A stretch of 64,000 nucleotides of DNA from Macrothele yani (taxonomy: Eukaryota > Arthropoda > Arachnida > Araneae > Macrothelidae), in assembly GCA_039090855.1 (NCBI GenBank), contig CM077023.1, positions 83,799,127 through 83,863,126 on the forward strand, given 5' to 3'. Below are positions 33,240 through 43,659 of this stretch, piece after piece; positions within the stretch are counted from its first letter, which is position 1, and every line of letters starts with the position of its first letter. A program made the position numbers and the translations under genes. Below the pieces are notes generated by a model that saw only the letters and a program-made list of their open reading frames with translations, was not told the DNA's origin and made no database searches.

Positions 33240-33880
33240 ACAACGTTCAGAGTTCTTAAAAATATTGCTTTAAATTATAGAGACCAAAGATTAATCTTTC
33301 AACTACATAAAAACCTAATTCTAAGAGAGAAAGAAGCGAAAATAATAAATGGTGACCACAGGGAGAGATGCTGGTTATTAGCACTGTTTGGCTTAGGACG
33401 GAGTGTTGTGAAAGAGACTTGAGGATATCTTGGCTGACAAGAGTAAAAAAAAATGCTCTTAAAAATGAACTTGCAGAAAACAAAATTGATACACAGTGTT
33501 TTTACGAGAACTGAAGATTTGGAAGTTGATGGGGCAAATCTAAAACTAACCGACGCTCACATTTACCTTGGACAACGCGTATCAAACGAGAGACACATTG
33601 AAAAAGAAATTAATAGGCGTATAAAATTTGGTTGGGCAGCGTTCGGAAGAAACAGTACAGTTTTCAAGAGCAATATGCCATTTTCTTAAAAGTGTTTGAT
33701 CAATGCCTACTTCCAGTTCTACTTACGGATTAGAGACATGGACCTTAACCAAACAATCATTCAGAAGCTTCAGATAGCTGACAGAAGCATGGAGATGTAC
33801 ATGCTTGGTATCACCAGGAAAGATAAAAAGACAGACTTGTGGATCAAGAAAATGACAAAAGTTGATCAAGGTATATAGCA
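33240..33880 (+). pseudogene. RTE-like LINE reverse transcriptase, relic c
   Basis: Plus-strand frames. First an RT palm region remnant (LNYRDQRLIFQLHKNLILRE). Then MNLQKTKLIHSVFTR, followed by EVDGANLKL and HIYLGQRVSNERHIEKEINR, IKFGWAAFGR, and after a stop RDMDLNQTIIQKL and MEMYMLGITRKDK. The MN..KTK, YLGQ and MLGI blocks are the ordered post-catalytic motifs of RTE-like LINEs. The YADD box is missing and stops are present. A dead fragment. Confidence 0.78.
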
Positions 33881-33947
33881 TTTAAGCTTTCGGTAGTCAT
33901 ATTTTAAAAGTTTAACTAAGTAGTTTGCTAGTTTGCCAATGCTCATA

Positions 33948-34966
33948 TTGGGTTGGAAAGAAAGTAATGTCCAATGGCGACGTACCCGAAATCAAGCCCT
34001 GGCCATGGCGCACAATGACCACTGAGATTACGCAGAACACCGACATGGCATCACCAGGTAGATGGCTCAAATCAGTGGCAGTTATCCGTCAGAAGGCGAA
34101 GAGTGTAAGCGCCAGCCAAGGAGCACATCCGGAGTGGACAAAGAGAACATTCACCATTGCATGAGCACATCGAGAAGTGGACAAGCAGCACCTTTCCCCA
34201 TTGCATGCTGTGTGGGTTTCATCACGGTAGCACCTCCGCAAGTGCTGTAAGGAACATTATCAGTGTGTACATCAATGCCACATTCCATCGTCAGTTGGGT
34301 CGAACGGTTTCGAGAGGGAAATTTTGACCCGTCAGACTGTCGCAAAGCCAAAAGATCAGCAACAGTGGATATGGACATGCTGAAGACCTTAGTGGAGACC
34401 GATCACGTGTGACCACGCGGGAGTTGGCTAAACAGCTGGGGACTAACCACACGAGGATTACCACGCACCTGCGTGAACTTGGGAAGGTGCACAAAAGGGG
34501 AGTTTGGGTACCCCATCAATTCACAGTTGAGCAGAAAGCAAATTGAATGAGTCAATGCGTTTCCCTGCTTGCGTGTGACCAAGTTGAACGTTCTTGGACC
34601 GCACTGTGACAGGTGACGAGAAATGGGTTCTGCATAATAATGTCAGCGCCTGGAAACTGGTTGGACCCAACACCGAAGCCCATGCCGACCCACAAAGCCG
34701 GCCTACACCCTATTGTCTGTTTCATGAGATATACGAAGTGTCGTGTTTTTTGAGCAGCTGCTGGATAACACCACTACCGCCGCCAATGTGTGTACTGCCG
34801 TCAGCTCGACGATATGAACGCATCGCTTACGTCCAAGCGACCAGCACTGCTGAACCCCAAAGGGCGTTCTCCTACAACAGGATGGAGCGAGGCCTCACAC
34901 AAAACGGGTGGCCTCTCTCAAAATCGGACCTGTGTTGGGAGCTGCTGTCCCACCCAGCCTATAATG
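33948..34966 (+). mobile_element. mariner relic, 3'-truncated
   Basis: The left end TTGGGTTGGAAAGAAAGTAA follows TA at 33946-33947. It continues through a mariner transposase to the block encoding SHPAY, where it stops abruptly against an unrelated Tc1 fragment. The right inverted repeat is absent. Confidence 0.85.
34240..34965 (+). pseudogene. mariner transposase relic
   Basis: Fragmented plus-strand frames. Segments include VWVPHQFTVEQK, TGDEKWVLHNNVSAWK (first catalytic Asp present), YCRQLDDMNASLTSKRPAL and CWELLSHPAY. The second catalytic block (HHDNARPH in relatives) is degraded in the stretch around 34860-34900. The third is deleted because the element ends just after SHPAY. Confidence 0.82.
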
Positions 34967-35670
34967 GCCATCACTAGCAGGGAACACAGTTGCCGCGAAT
35001 GGGTGAACTTGGTCCGCAACGATGTTCAAATACCTGGCAGCTGTCAGGGATTGTGCTATTGGGATAACAGGGCCTAAAGTGTCCAAAGAAAACATCGCCC
35101 ACGGCATAACACCATCGCCGCCGTCCTGTTTCCACCCAACAGTACATCCAGGTGCCATATAGCCTCTGTTGTTAATCGGCGTATCTGCGCTCCGTCGTCT
35201 ACGTGATGCACCAGGAATCTTGATTCGTTAGACCAGGCCACTTTCTTCCAGTCACCCACGGTCCAATCTCGATGATCTTGGGGCCCATTTCATGCTTTGT
35301 TGGCGATGACGTGTGGTGAGCATGGGGACCCGGCTGCGTCTTCGGCTACCCACCCCATGCGCAGGAGGCTGCGATGAACTGTATGCTGTGACACATTGCC
35401 CCGTTCACTGTTGTAGCTGCGGTTGATTTGTCGCACTGTGGCCCTGTGGTCGCTGTGAACAATGCGCGACAGTCTCCGCTCCCCTCTGGCATCAATGAGC
35501 TGCGGACGACACACTGCTGGACGACGGTTTGTCGTTTGGCCATCTGCGCACCACTTTTGATACGTACTCACTACAGCGGCACGGGAACAACTCACAAGTC
35601 GTTGTTGCTGTGCCATCATAATTTGTCCTTTATCAAACTCCGATAAATCGGCAGCTTTTCCCATTCTGAC
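34967..35670 (-). pseudogene. Tc1-like transposase relic (family G), C-terminally truncated
   Basis: Read on the minus strand from ATG near 35664: MGKAADLSEFDKGQIMMAQQ, the DNA-binding domain with RRLSRIVHSDHRATVRQINR, the linker SLLRMGW, the first catalytic block VAWSNESRF (Asp changed to Asn), then the region SLDTLGPVIPIAQSLTAARY, ending at FPASDGHY beside the mariner. The second and third catalytic blocks are deleted. Confidence 0.82.
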
Positions 35671-36055
35671 TCTGAACGCTCTACTAACCGAAAGCCGGTC
35701 CTCGGGTTATATATATACTGCTTTGTGAACTTCACCTGTGTTACCATTCGGTCTCCGGGCGTGATCATTTCTCTAGGCTGGGGGGGGGTCATAATGGAAT
35801 GGCGCATTGGTGTACTGTATATCACAACAGGTTTTATGTCAATGTGTAACAATCTACTCGTACTCTCTCGACACCTGTACGACACCACGAACTCTACCGT
35901 CATTCTCGTCAATTTATTTTGCTCTGACTGACTGTCAGTGTTGCCAAAACGTAAATATTGTTCTGGGAGGTAAAGTGTCGTTCAGTGAGAAAGCGTTTAA
36001 CCAAGAAATAACTAAATTTACGTAAGAAAACAGAAACTCAAGGAAAAGGTTAAAA
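35671..36055. other. gap, possibly the 5' end of family G
   Basis: A GC-moderate segment directly upstream of the family G start codon. It likely includes that element's untranslated end, but I could not identify a terminal inverted repeat. Confidence 0.45.
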
Positions 36056-36815
36056 ACACACTTTGAAAAAAAAAAAAAAAAAGAAGCACCCTGATGAATT
36101 CGTTCGATCCTGATGAATTCGTTCGATCCTGATGAAAGTGTGCATGCAAGTGCTTCAGGGCCAAATATGCAAATTATTAAAAAATAACGACCAATGACTA
36201 ACTAGTGGAAACGTTAGTACTTGATGCTGTTTAACAGAAGCGTGTCTGGTAGAATTTAAAGTTTTCCGTAATGCTTCCATTCAATTCGATCTAGTTTGGA
36301 AACGGAAATTTTTGCAGATTTAGGCATTCATTAATTCAGTAACCTTATCCTATCATCTTTACCAGATAAGCTTCAATGGCTTGTTCACATACGACGTAGA
36401 ATACATCTTCTGTTTCGATTTTCTTTCCCTATTAATATCCATTGAGAGTGTTCGTACAGCCGCTATGTGATTGTGTTCAGTGAGTTCGCCATTACAGTGG
36501 ACACTCCCTGTCCCTTGAATTGAAATACACTCTTCGAAAAAAAATAAAAATAAAATAAAATAAAGAGAAAAGAACCACCAGAAGAAACCATCCAAATTGA
36601 GATGAAAATAGTATGTGCAATGTACATGTATAGGAAAGAAAATGATTGCAATTCCAGAGCAGTTGGGTCATTTATTCCGATAAAACAGCTACATGAGTGA
36701 AACAAGTCAGTACGTTGCAGCGCCACCTCTGGCTCGAATACAAGCGGTTACCCGGCGTGGTATACACGCAAACAGTTCACGGATACTGTCCTGAGATATA
36801 GTATACCAGATGGTA

Positions 36816-36975
36816 TATAACGAAGTAAATTTCTCCGTCATTTTTGTCCACGCCGGGGATCGAACCCGAGTCCACTTATTCCGGAACAAGTCGCTCTAGA
36901 AACTGAGCTACGCAGACGTTCGTTCTTGCTGCTATCTGCCTTTATGTCGTGTGCGTCCTGCGGGGCAGGCACGTC
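36816..36975 (-). repeat. tRNA-like repeat (SINE family 2), copy 1
   Basis: The minus strand reads GTCTGCGTAGCTCAGTTT(C)TAGAGC, an 8-base anticodon loop TTCCGGAA, and a B box GGTTCGATCC. It is 160 bp and about 95% identical to 37246-37404. The copy is in the same orientation as its partner, separated by 270 bp. Confidence 0.9.
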
Positions 36976-37245
36976 TCATCTCTCCCCCCAGTCCCGAAAG
37001 AGGGCCGGGGGCATGGCCCACGGGTCAGCCGTGACCATGAATTGTCGCAGGCAGCCATCCGCTGTAGAACGTGCACTTGAGAACTCCCAGTCAATCTAGT
37101 GCGTGGAATGCAACATCACACACATTTAATTTTCGAAGCGCTGAAGAAGGGATTCTCTTATTTTTCTTATCTCGCGGTGTGGAAAGAGCATCACACCATT
37201 GCGAGATCTTTAACTGCCGGGTCATCCGAAAAGTTCGGGCGCCAT
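36976..37245. other. spacer between the two tRNA-like repeats
   Basis: 270 bp with no match to family E or to the repeats. GC-rich at first (GGCCGGGGGCATGGCCC), then ordinary sequence. No open frame of interest. Confidence 0.7.
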
Positions 37246-37404
37246 TATAACGAAGTAAATTTCTCAGTCATTTTTGTCCACGCGGGGATTGAACCCGAGT
37301 CCACTTATTCCTGAACAAGTCGCTCTACCAACTGAGCTACGCAGACGTTCGTTCTTGCTGCTATCTGCCTTTATGTCGTGTGCGTCCTGCGGGACAGGCA
37401 CGTC
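37246..37404 (-). repeat. tRNA-like repeat (SINE family 2), copy 2
   Basis: The minus strand folds as a cloverleaf: acceptor GTCTGCG/CGTGGAC (two G-T pairs), D-stem GCTC/GAGC, anticodon stem ACTTG/TAAGT with an 8-base loop TTCAGGAA, and T-arm CGGG-TTCAATC-CCCG. The oversized anticodon loop argues against a functional tRNA gene. Confidence 0.88.
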
Positions 37405-38511
37405 ACAGGTGTTCAAATTTCGTGCCAGTTCGCCGACATTCGGGATGAGCGTAGGTGGCGTCCCTCATGTCCCAAACGTGTTCGATCGGTGAGAAGTCGG
37501 GCAATCGAGCTCACCATGGAAGGGTGTTGACATTAAGGAGGCAGGCTTGAGAGAGCCGTGCCGTGTGTGACTGGGCGTTATCCTGCTGAAAAAATTGCTC
37601 GGTGATGCTTCGACTGGAATGGCAACACAGCAGGTAGTAGAATACTGTTGATGTATCGTTGAGCCGTGAGAGAAGTACAGAAGACTACCAAAAGTGTCCA
37701 GCTATTGTAGAAAATGGCTCCCCAGACAGTAACTCCCGGTGCGCGAGCTGTGCATCGTTCCACGGTAAAAGCAGGATCCGTGCGCTAATCATCGGCGCCA
37801 AGTGCAAACCATGGCTAATCGCTGAAGACAAGAATACGCTACTGGACACTATCCCACGTTGATAGGGCCCTACACCACTGCAACCAGTGCCGGCGGTGCT
37901 CGCTGGTCATTGGTACGCGGTGTGGCCTCCTTGTATGTAGTCCCCGTGCTGCAAGTCGTCTGGCAACGGTTCAGATGGCCACTTCCGTACCTGCAGGCGA
38001 AGCAACATGGCCACGGATGATTGAGAGCGACGAATTCGGTTCTGTTCCTGCGGCAGTCCACTATTCGCGTGCCGCTGGTTTGTGCCCTCCTCGACCCATT
38101 GGCGCCAACATCGCCCGATTGCCGCGTCGCTCCGACCGAAATGTCTGGTGATACGTTGATCTGACCTACCGGCCCATCTTAGACCAACTATACGTGCTCT
38201 CTGAAACTTGCTCAACTGCTCGTATATTGTACGGATCCGACGTCGAGGCATCCTTAACAGTCCGTGGAGGTTAATGCAACCGCAATCCGCCGTCACAATT
38301 GTCCCTGCGTGCGAGCTTTGCTATTGATATACCCTCCCCGATGCGCGGCTCCCATGCACTGTGGCGAGCCACTATTTAGTCATTGGTGGTTATTTTTTAA
38401 TCATTTACATTTTTGACCCTGAAGTTACTGAATGTGGCGTTTCATCAGGATCGAATGACTTTCTCGGGGTGCTTCGTTTTTTTGTTTGTTTGTTTTTTGG
38501 CAAAGAGTGTA

Positions 38512-39600
38512 ATATTTTCATTTGAAACACATAATGTTCTCATCCGATGCAACATTTCCGTATGCTGAAATTACAGTCACTGTTTATTATTTATTCATTT
38601 TCTGTTATGAGTACAACGGTTACGAGCAAAGGATTCCCTATTTCTTTTTTCCAAACTAAATGAAAACTGAAACTTGTTTACCTTCTTATTAGCTGTTTGC
38701 AGAACACGTGGAAAATATAAATTGCTCAAAATAGTCTAGAGGATTTTTATGTGAAACTGGAATAACGTCATAAGGAGAAACAAATTTTGGTATCAGGATG
38801 TGGAGTGAATGTTAGTAAATACAGTAAGGAACTATGATTTTCTCAATTCCGGTCATGTTAAATACCATAAAAATTTTGTATAACGTGGAATTTTAGAGGG
38901 TGATTTCTTGTTGAAAAATGGTTCTTTTTTTTGTTTGATAAAAGATTATAGTACTTTAAAAGTACGAATATCGGTACAATATGGATATTAGTCGTTGTCT
39001 ACATATATAGTGAGTGTTGCGCGCTGAGAATTTTGACATTATAGCAATAGAAGCCCCATTTTGGAATCAAAGAATGATCACACACAGATAAAAAAACTTC
39101 ACCCATAAAAAATTGTTCGTTCTTTTTTGTGAAGCCGTGCGCCTTCATCAGTCTGGTGACAGATATCTGCTCATCCATTTTCACTTTGGGCACAACGGGC
39201 CAGAAATCGATTGCATCAAGTTTCACTGTTGGTTCCTGAAAGCGGCACCTTTGAATTGTAGAAATCGTGAAGCCCATTTTCCGTTGTTTCCTGCTTTGGA
39301 AAACTGGGCCATTTCATCAATGTTGTGTGTGCAGCGAAAACCGTTTTGGCCGAAGAGCAGACACTACGTCTTTTCGCATTGGAAGAGCTCCTAAATATCC
39401 TCAACGAACAGAATTGAAATACAGCAGTGTAGTTATTGATTTCTGACTCATCTTTTTTATTTCTTTTTCCTTTACTAACTCTATAACTCTGTGATGTCTC
39501 TGCACCACTTTAAAAAATATTTCCCGGAAATATAGCGTGCACTACACATCACAGAAATTATAGTGCCGTAAAGTTAATGAAGGATTTTTATAATGTTGTG
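38512..39600. other. intergenic stretch, no gene seen
   Basis: AT-rich. Overlapping frames on both strands at 39000-39400 lack any domain I recognise, and neither has a credible start or splice context. Confidence 0.5.
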
Positions 39601-39624
39601 CACATCCAAAAAAACGATACATCC

Positions 39625-39850
39625 ACCAGTAAGAGGTCATTCAGACCTTGACACAACGACGCATACTGCCAATCAGACCATCAGGCATGTCCCGGATAAT
39701 ATTCATCCACAAAAAATCGACTTATTGTTGAATCTCCTTTGAAGTTGGAGAAGTATGTCTTTTCGGAATTCTAGTATAATATGTCCCTCACATAGCTGTT
39801 TGTGGACAGACATTATTCTGCTGCATTTCGCTGAAGGAATTATAAGAACA
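39625..39850 (-). pseudogene. very weak Tc1-like C-terminal relic
   Basis: The minus strand reads QQNNVCPQTAM (compare QQDNARPHTA), then WMNIIRDMPDGLIGSMRRCV (compare the LIDSMPRRIQA tail). The catalytic Glu block is not visible. Suggestive only. Confidence 0.3.
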
Positions 39851-40149
39851 GGTTTGTTTATGTATTGAGGTCGACGCCCCATCGTGTGGTCTCGGTAGAC
39901 GAAATATTTATTGGTGGGTGCTTCTGGAATGCACGATGTTGCCTCATACTACCATGCAAGATCGCATTTTCCATACAACTCACGCTTCTCTGAGATTTAT
40001 TATCACATCACTTGGCATGTTCTTTGGCATTCAATTCTGGACAAGACAGGGGTATCAGTTCATGCATCCAGTGGCACTAAACTTTGCGTCATTCCGGCCG
40101 ACTGGCTCACTGCAATAATGGAGGTGTTGGACTGGTGTACACGCTTGAA

Positions 40150-40420
40150 GATCGGTATCAGGTAAATGTACTCGTGCTGTCGTTTAACCCTTTGAAGAGT
40201 GAGTTTTTAAAAAAACCTTTAAGGTGTCTGAACGTAGCGGTATGTTCATACTCCTCAAAGGGCTAAGAGTCGGTGTGAGGTAAATGCAACTGTGCTATCA
40301 TTTAAAAATCGGTATCAGGAAGATGCAATTGTGCCATAGCGTGAAAATCGGTATCAGATAAATGTAGCACACTTGAAAATCGATATCATGCATGTGGATG
40401 TAACTGTGCCATTGATTCTA
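40150..40420. repeat. degenerate minisatellite, ~43-bp unit
   Basis: Units of AAATCGGTATCAGGTAAATG plus CAACTGTGCTATCATTT recur from about 40150, with increasing divergence. The first unit is split by the 75-bp TTAA MITE at 40188-40262. Confidence 0.8.
40188..40262. mobile_element. 75-bp TTAA-type MITE (piggyBac-like ends)
   Basis: Starts CCCTTTGAAGAGTGAG and ends CTCCTCAAAGGG. Flanked by TTAA (40184-40187) and CTAA (40263-40266, one mismatch). TTAA plus CCCTTTG ends is the pattern of piggyBac-type MITEs. It interrupts a minisatellite unit, which gives its insertion point precisely. Confidence 0.82.
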
Positions 40421-40559
40421 CTGAAGTTATCTCTGAGTTAACTGTCCTTTATAAAGCTCCTGAATAATACCTTTCGATGAACCTAGAGAGATGTGGTCCT
40501 GCGATGTAATTCTCCTGCATCTAAAATGTTGTACAAACTCAAGATCGTACCTACCAGCA

Positions 40560-40804
40560 GCGATGGATGCCATTCCCAGTTTTACCTAAAAAATACCCCC
40601 AAAAATTTAATGATCCACTCATTCACGGTGTTCATCATCTGGGGACATGTGCAGAGGTGATTTACTACAGATACACAGAAGAGCCAAACCATTTTGGTTG
40701 GTTGATGAATTTTTATGGCGCAAGGGCTATGCTTGGCCAAAGAGCGCCACCAAACCATTATGATCATCAGGTCTTTATGCAAATCGAAGGCAGCGGAATT
40801 AAAC

Positions 40805-40835
<31 letters not shown>

Positions 40836-41240
40836 GGAGGTTTAACGACCACCGTGAGCAACTCAATGGGCTATAAGCAGTCGCCCGTCCCTAATTTAGG
40901 GTCACTGGTTCCAGGGAAGGGAGAGAGCCAGTGACGTAAGACAAACACAACATCCATGCCTCACCGGGATTCGAACCCGGACCCCATCGGACGAATGATC
41001 AGAGGCCAACGCCTTAGACCACTGCGCCACCGGTGCGGCTAAACGAGTTTTAAAAAGGCCAAATAGACAACTGGGTCAGAGCATTTCTTACAAGGCAAGG
41101 CTTGTTTGATGCTCTAGGTCAACAGTGGTTAGTACCTCCAGGTATTGCTCTGGCCTCCAAATTCCCCAGACATCAATCCAATCTAGTACCTGTCGTTTGT
41201 ATTGGAACAGCAAATTCGATCTGCGGCGACTCAATTACGT
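40560..41240 (+). pseudogene. Tc1-like transposase relic interrupted by a SINE
   Basis: After the SINE, the plus-strand frame at about 41140-41215 reads LWPPNSPDINPI followed by a stop and LSFVLEQQI, matching the Tc1 block WPARSPDLNPIEHLW. Upstream of the SINE (40560-40800) the frame is not convincingly transposase-like. The catalytic Glu codon is replaced by a stop. Confidence 0.45.
40811..41039 (-). mobile_element. SINE family 1 (copy with 11-bp target duplication)
   Basis: A 25-base poly(T), the inverted body, B box inverse GGATTCGAACC, and head inverse ending GGTGCGGC. The direct repeat TAAACGAGTTT lies at 40800-40810 and 41040-41050. Confidence 0.96.
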
Positions 41241-41786
41241 AACTAGTGTGAGTTAAAAGATGTGGTGGTAACGTGTTGGTAGCAGATACCACAAGACACC
41301 TTTAGAAATCTTGTAGCTTCTTTACCTTTCCGGGTGAGAGCTGGTTTGGTGGCACATGGAGGACCAACATCTAGAAGCCTGCACGGTCCTGGCCGGGCCG
41401 GGCTTTTTCCCAGACACTTACGACCGGGCTGGGCTTTTCCCAGACACTTACGGCCGGACTGGACTTTTTCCCAGACACTTACGGCCGGGCCCGGCCAGGC
41501 CAGGCCAAGTCGACCCATTCTTTTTATCGCAATGGTAAAGAAAGAAAAAAGTTGTGTTTCCCGATTTCCTGGTCTGCTTTGCTGGCTTTACTTACTTCCA
41601 TGACATAGCCCAAGGCGTAATCATAAAGGCGAGGAGAGGCACAAACAGTATTTTTTGCCATCTGTAGGTATTAAGATGGTAAAACCACTTTGGGACTTGT
41701 TGACAACAAAAGGGTTCGACCCCGAGCGAGTATGTGTGTTGTGTGGAGTGGGGGACGGAGAGTGTTTGCGGTGGTGTGGTGTGGTG

Positions 41787-43183
41787 CAGTGGCGAAGCGT
41801 CAATGGAAGCAAAGGAAGCATTGCTTCCCTTTGGTTCATGCGCTTTATTTTGCGTGAATTAAAAATATGTAGCATTAAAGTAAAATAAAAACATCACACC
41901 AACATACCACAGTATCTTTATTTTTTTTCAGTATCTTTTATTTTTAAGAAAGCCAATTCATATTTGTATTTTTACGAAAACAAGAACAATTGTCTCGTAC
42001 GTAAGTCGCTCGTTGGAAGCAACGCTGATAATGCATCCAGCTGAACCTTGATAACACGGCATGCCAACCCGCAGAGTGGCCATCCACAGCCAGTAATGCA
42101 ATGCTAAGTATAGAGCGTAGGGAAGCATTCTCCCAAACGCTTCCACGGCGCCGAAGGCAGACCCACACAAGAGAGTTTTAAGGATAAAACCACTAACTTG
42201 AGCATGCGCTCTTTACAAACGTTCAGTCAGACACTCAGACTCAGCACTCAGAGTTCTCCCGTAACAATAGTCTGAAGTTGCAATTTGTCAATAGTTTTCT
42301 GTGTTAGTGTAATTAGTTGATTCAGCTCCGTTATTGGCTTATGGTTTGAACTTTCAGTAGTTTTATGTCGCACGTTCTTTAGCGGTGACATGTCTTTATT
42401 TCAGGAATATAAAAGTAAGCGTTACTTTTATTAGTGTAGCTTTTTGTTTCTGTAACTCTTCTGAGAAATGTAAGCGCATGGAAGCAATGGACTCTGGCAC
42501 ATCAACAGTACACGGCCACGTGAACTCCCAAAACTCCGAAGACTACATTCTAGAAAAATTACTTTCTCTGTCATTTGGATCATTTTCATAATCATATAAA
42601 ATCACATTTACAAATTAAAAAAAAATTCTCTATAAAAATCATATAAAATCACATTTAAAATGTGATTTTATATTATAATGTATATGTGATTTTATATATA
42701 AATCATATAAATTCACATTTATAAATAAAAAAAAATTCTCTCGCTCTCTTTCTCTCTAAGGGCCAGTGCCCGAACCGCAGTAAAGAATTTACAGCCAGAA
42801 CCTGACCTTGGCCCGGGCTGTGCTTCGGGCTCAGCCCGTCTCAGCTCTGATATAAGCATCCCCCAATTCTTTTCGTTCTGTGGGTAGACAAGTTTCTTTC
42901 TCTTTCAACATTTTCATTAAATTTTTTTTTTATAAATCTTTGCATTTAAACTTCTACATAGACATTTTTTTTTTGGTGGTATCGCGCCTGGTGGCGTTTG
43001 GGATGTGGGGGTGTCTTACAATGCTTTCTGCCATGCCGTATTGTCAACGTAGCATATAAACTACGGGTCACTTGCTGATTTATTTTAATTATTATAAATT
43101 TTCATTCATATCACTTTTGCCATCTATTTATCGCATATTAAATGCATTGCTTCCCTTACTTACAAAGTCACGCTTCGCCACTG
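41787..43183. mobile_element. nested hAT element, non-autonomous
   Basis: Inverted ends CAGTGGCGAAGCGT and ACGCTTCGCCACTG are typical hAT termini. Flanked by GTGTGGTG (41779-41786) and GTGTAATG (43184-43191), an 8-bp duplication with two mismatches. 1397 bp, no transposase domain recognised. Contains AT-rich repeats (42590-42745) and a GC-rich island (42760-42850). Confidence 0.85.
42590..42745. repeat. AT-rich repeat cluster with inverted units
   Basis: AATCATATAAAATCACATTTA recurs three times, and its inverse TGTGATTTTATAT twice, in 155 bp. The spacing allows strong hairpins. Located inside the nested hAT. Confidence 0.85.
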
Positions 43184-43659
43184 GTGTAATGTGGTGTGTG
43201 TGTGCGCGTGTGTGTGAGAGAGAGTGGGACGACATCGATTGTTTCTCCTATCCCTAATCGGTATACGGATTGACCTTTGTAGTGTTACCGCTTGCTAGTT
43301 CAGAGAAAGATAAATTTTGTGCGTGCTTAGTCTTTTTTTTTTTTTTTCTCTCTCTTTAAAGTTTATTATATTCTTCCATAATTGCCAAAGTTTAATTAAC
43401 ATTTTTTCGCGCCTGGTGGCTTTGGGGGGGGGTTATATTCATTCAACTAAATATTTTCAATAATATCTCATTTCATTATTTAATTGTCACAATTTAATAA
43501 AATACGTTAGAAAGACAAAATAATACAAAATGGCACAACACGACAACACGGGGCGAGCAGGGCCTAAATAATAGCTGCAGTTGACGAACACGGCCGGGTT
43601 TTGAACACACTGGCTTGAGCGGGGCCGGGCACACCAAATAAGGCCCATGCAGATATCTA

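Larger units (their letters stand above)
36707..38245 (-). pseudogene. Tc1-like DD34E transposase, family E, interrupted
   Basis: The start is likely MPRRRIRTIYEQLS near 38250. The DNA-binding domain is GLRWAGRSDQRITRHFGRSD, followed by IGRCWRQWVEEGTNQRH. The catalytic core lies at 37763-37510, with GVTVWGAIFYNS, LTAQRYINSILLPAVLPF and SPIEHVWDMRDA (catalytic Glu). After the inserted cassette (36816-37404), the C-terminus continues at 36815-36707 with TISQDSIRELFACIPRRV and ending ARGGAATY. Frameshifts are present in addition to the insertion. The helix region resembles a family that I recall as abundant in arthropods. Confidence 0.85.
36056..38511 (-). mobile_element. Tc1-like element, family E, with long inverted repeats and an internal tRNA-repeat cassette
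   Basis: The ends are inverted repeats of about 150 bp: 36056-36210 and 38362-38510. Both contain ACAC.CTTTG, a poly(A) tract, GAAGCACCC, TCGATCCTGATGAA, CTTCAGGG and ATTAAAAAATAAC. The left arm has an extra 19-bp tandem repeat (CCTGATGAATTCGTTCGAT). Between the arms lies a minus-strand transposase (38296-36707) interrupted by the direct-repeat cassette 36816-37404. Inverted repeats this long fit Tc1 elements of the IR/DR type. Confidence 0.8.
41372..43659 (-). mobile_element. hAT-like non-autonomous element, copy 2, with a nested hAT
   Basis: The same family as 26744-27629 but inverted. Ends are TAGAAGCCTGCACGG (left) and GGCCCATGCAGATATCTA (right). The target duplication is CCAACATC/CCAACATA (41364-41371 and 43660-43667). 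The GGCCGGGC subterminal repeats and the interior GT/GA microsatellite match copy 1. The element is 2288 bp because another element is inserted in it. Confidence 0.87.

Noticed and set aside
37246..37404. Functional tRNA gene
   Set aside because: Cloverleaf folds but the anticodon loop has 8 bases and a second copy sits 430 bp away, so a tRNA-derived repeat is more likely.
39000..39404. Overlapping frames on both strands as possible exons
   Set aside because: No conserved domain, and no convincing splice sites or codon bias.
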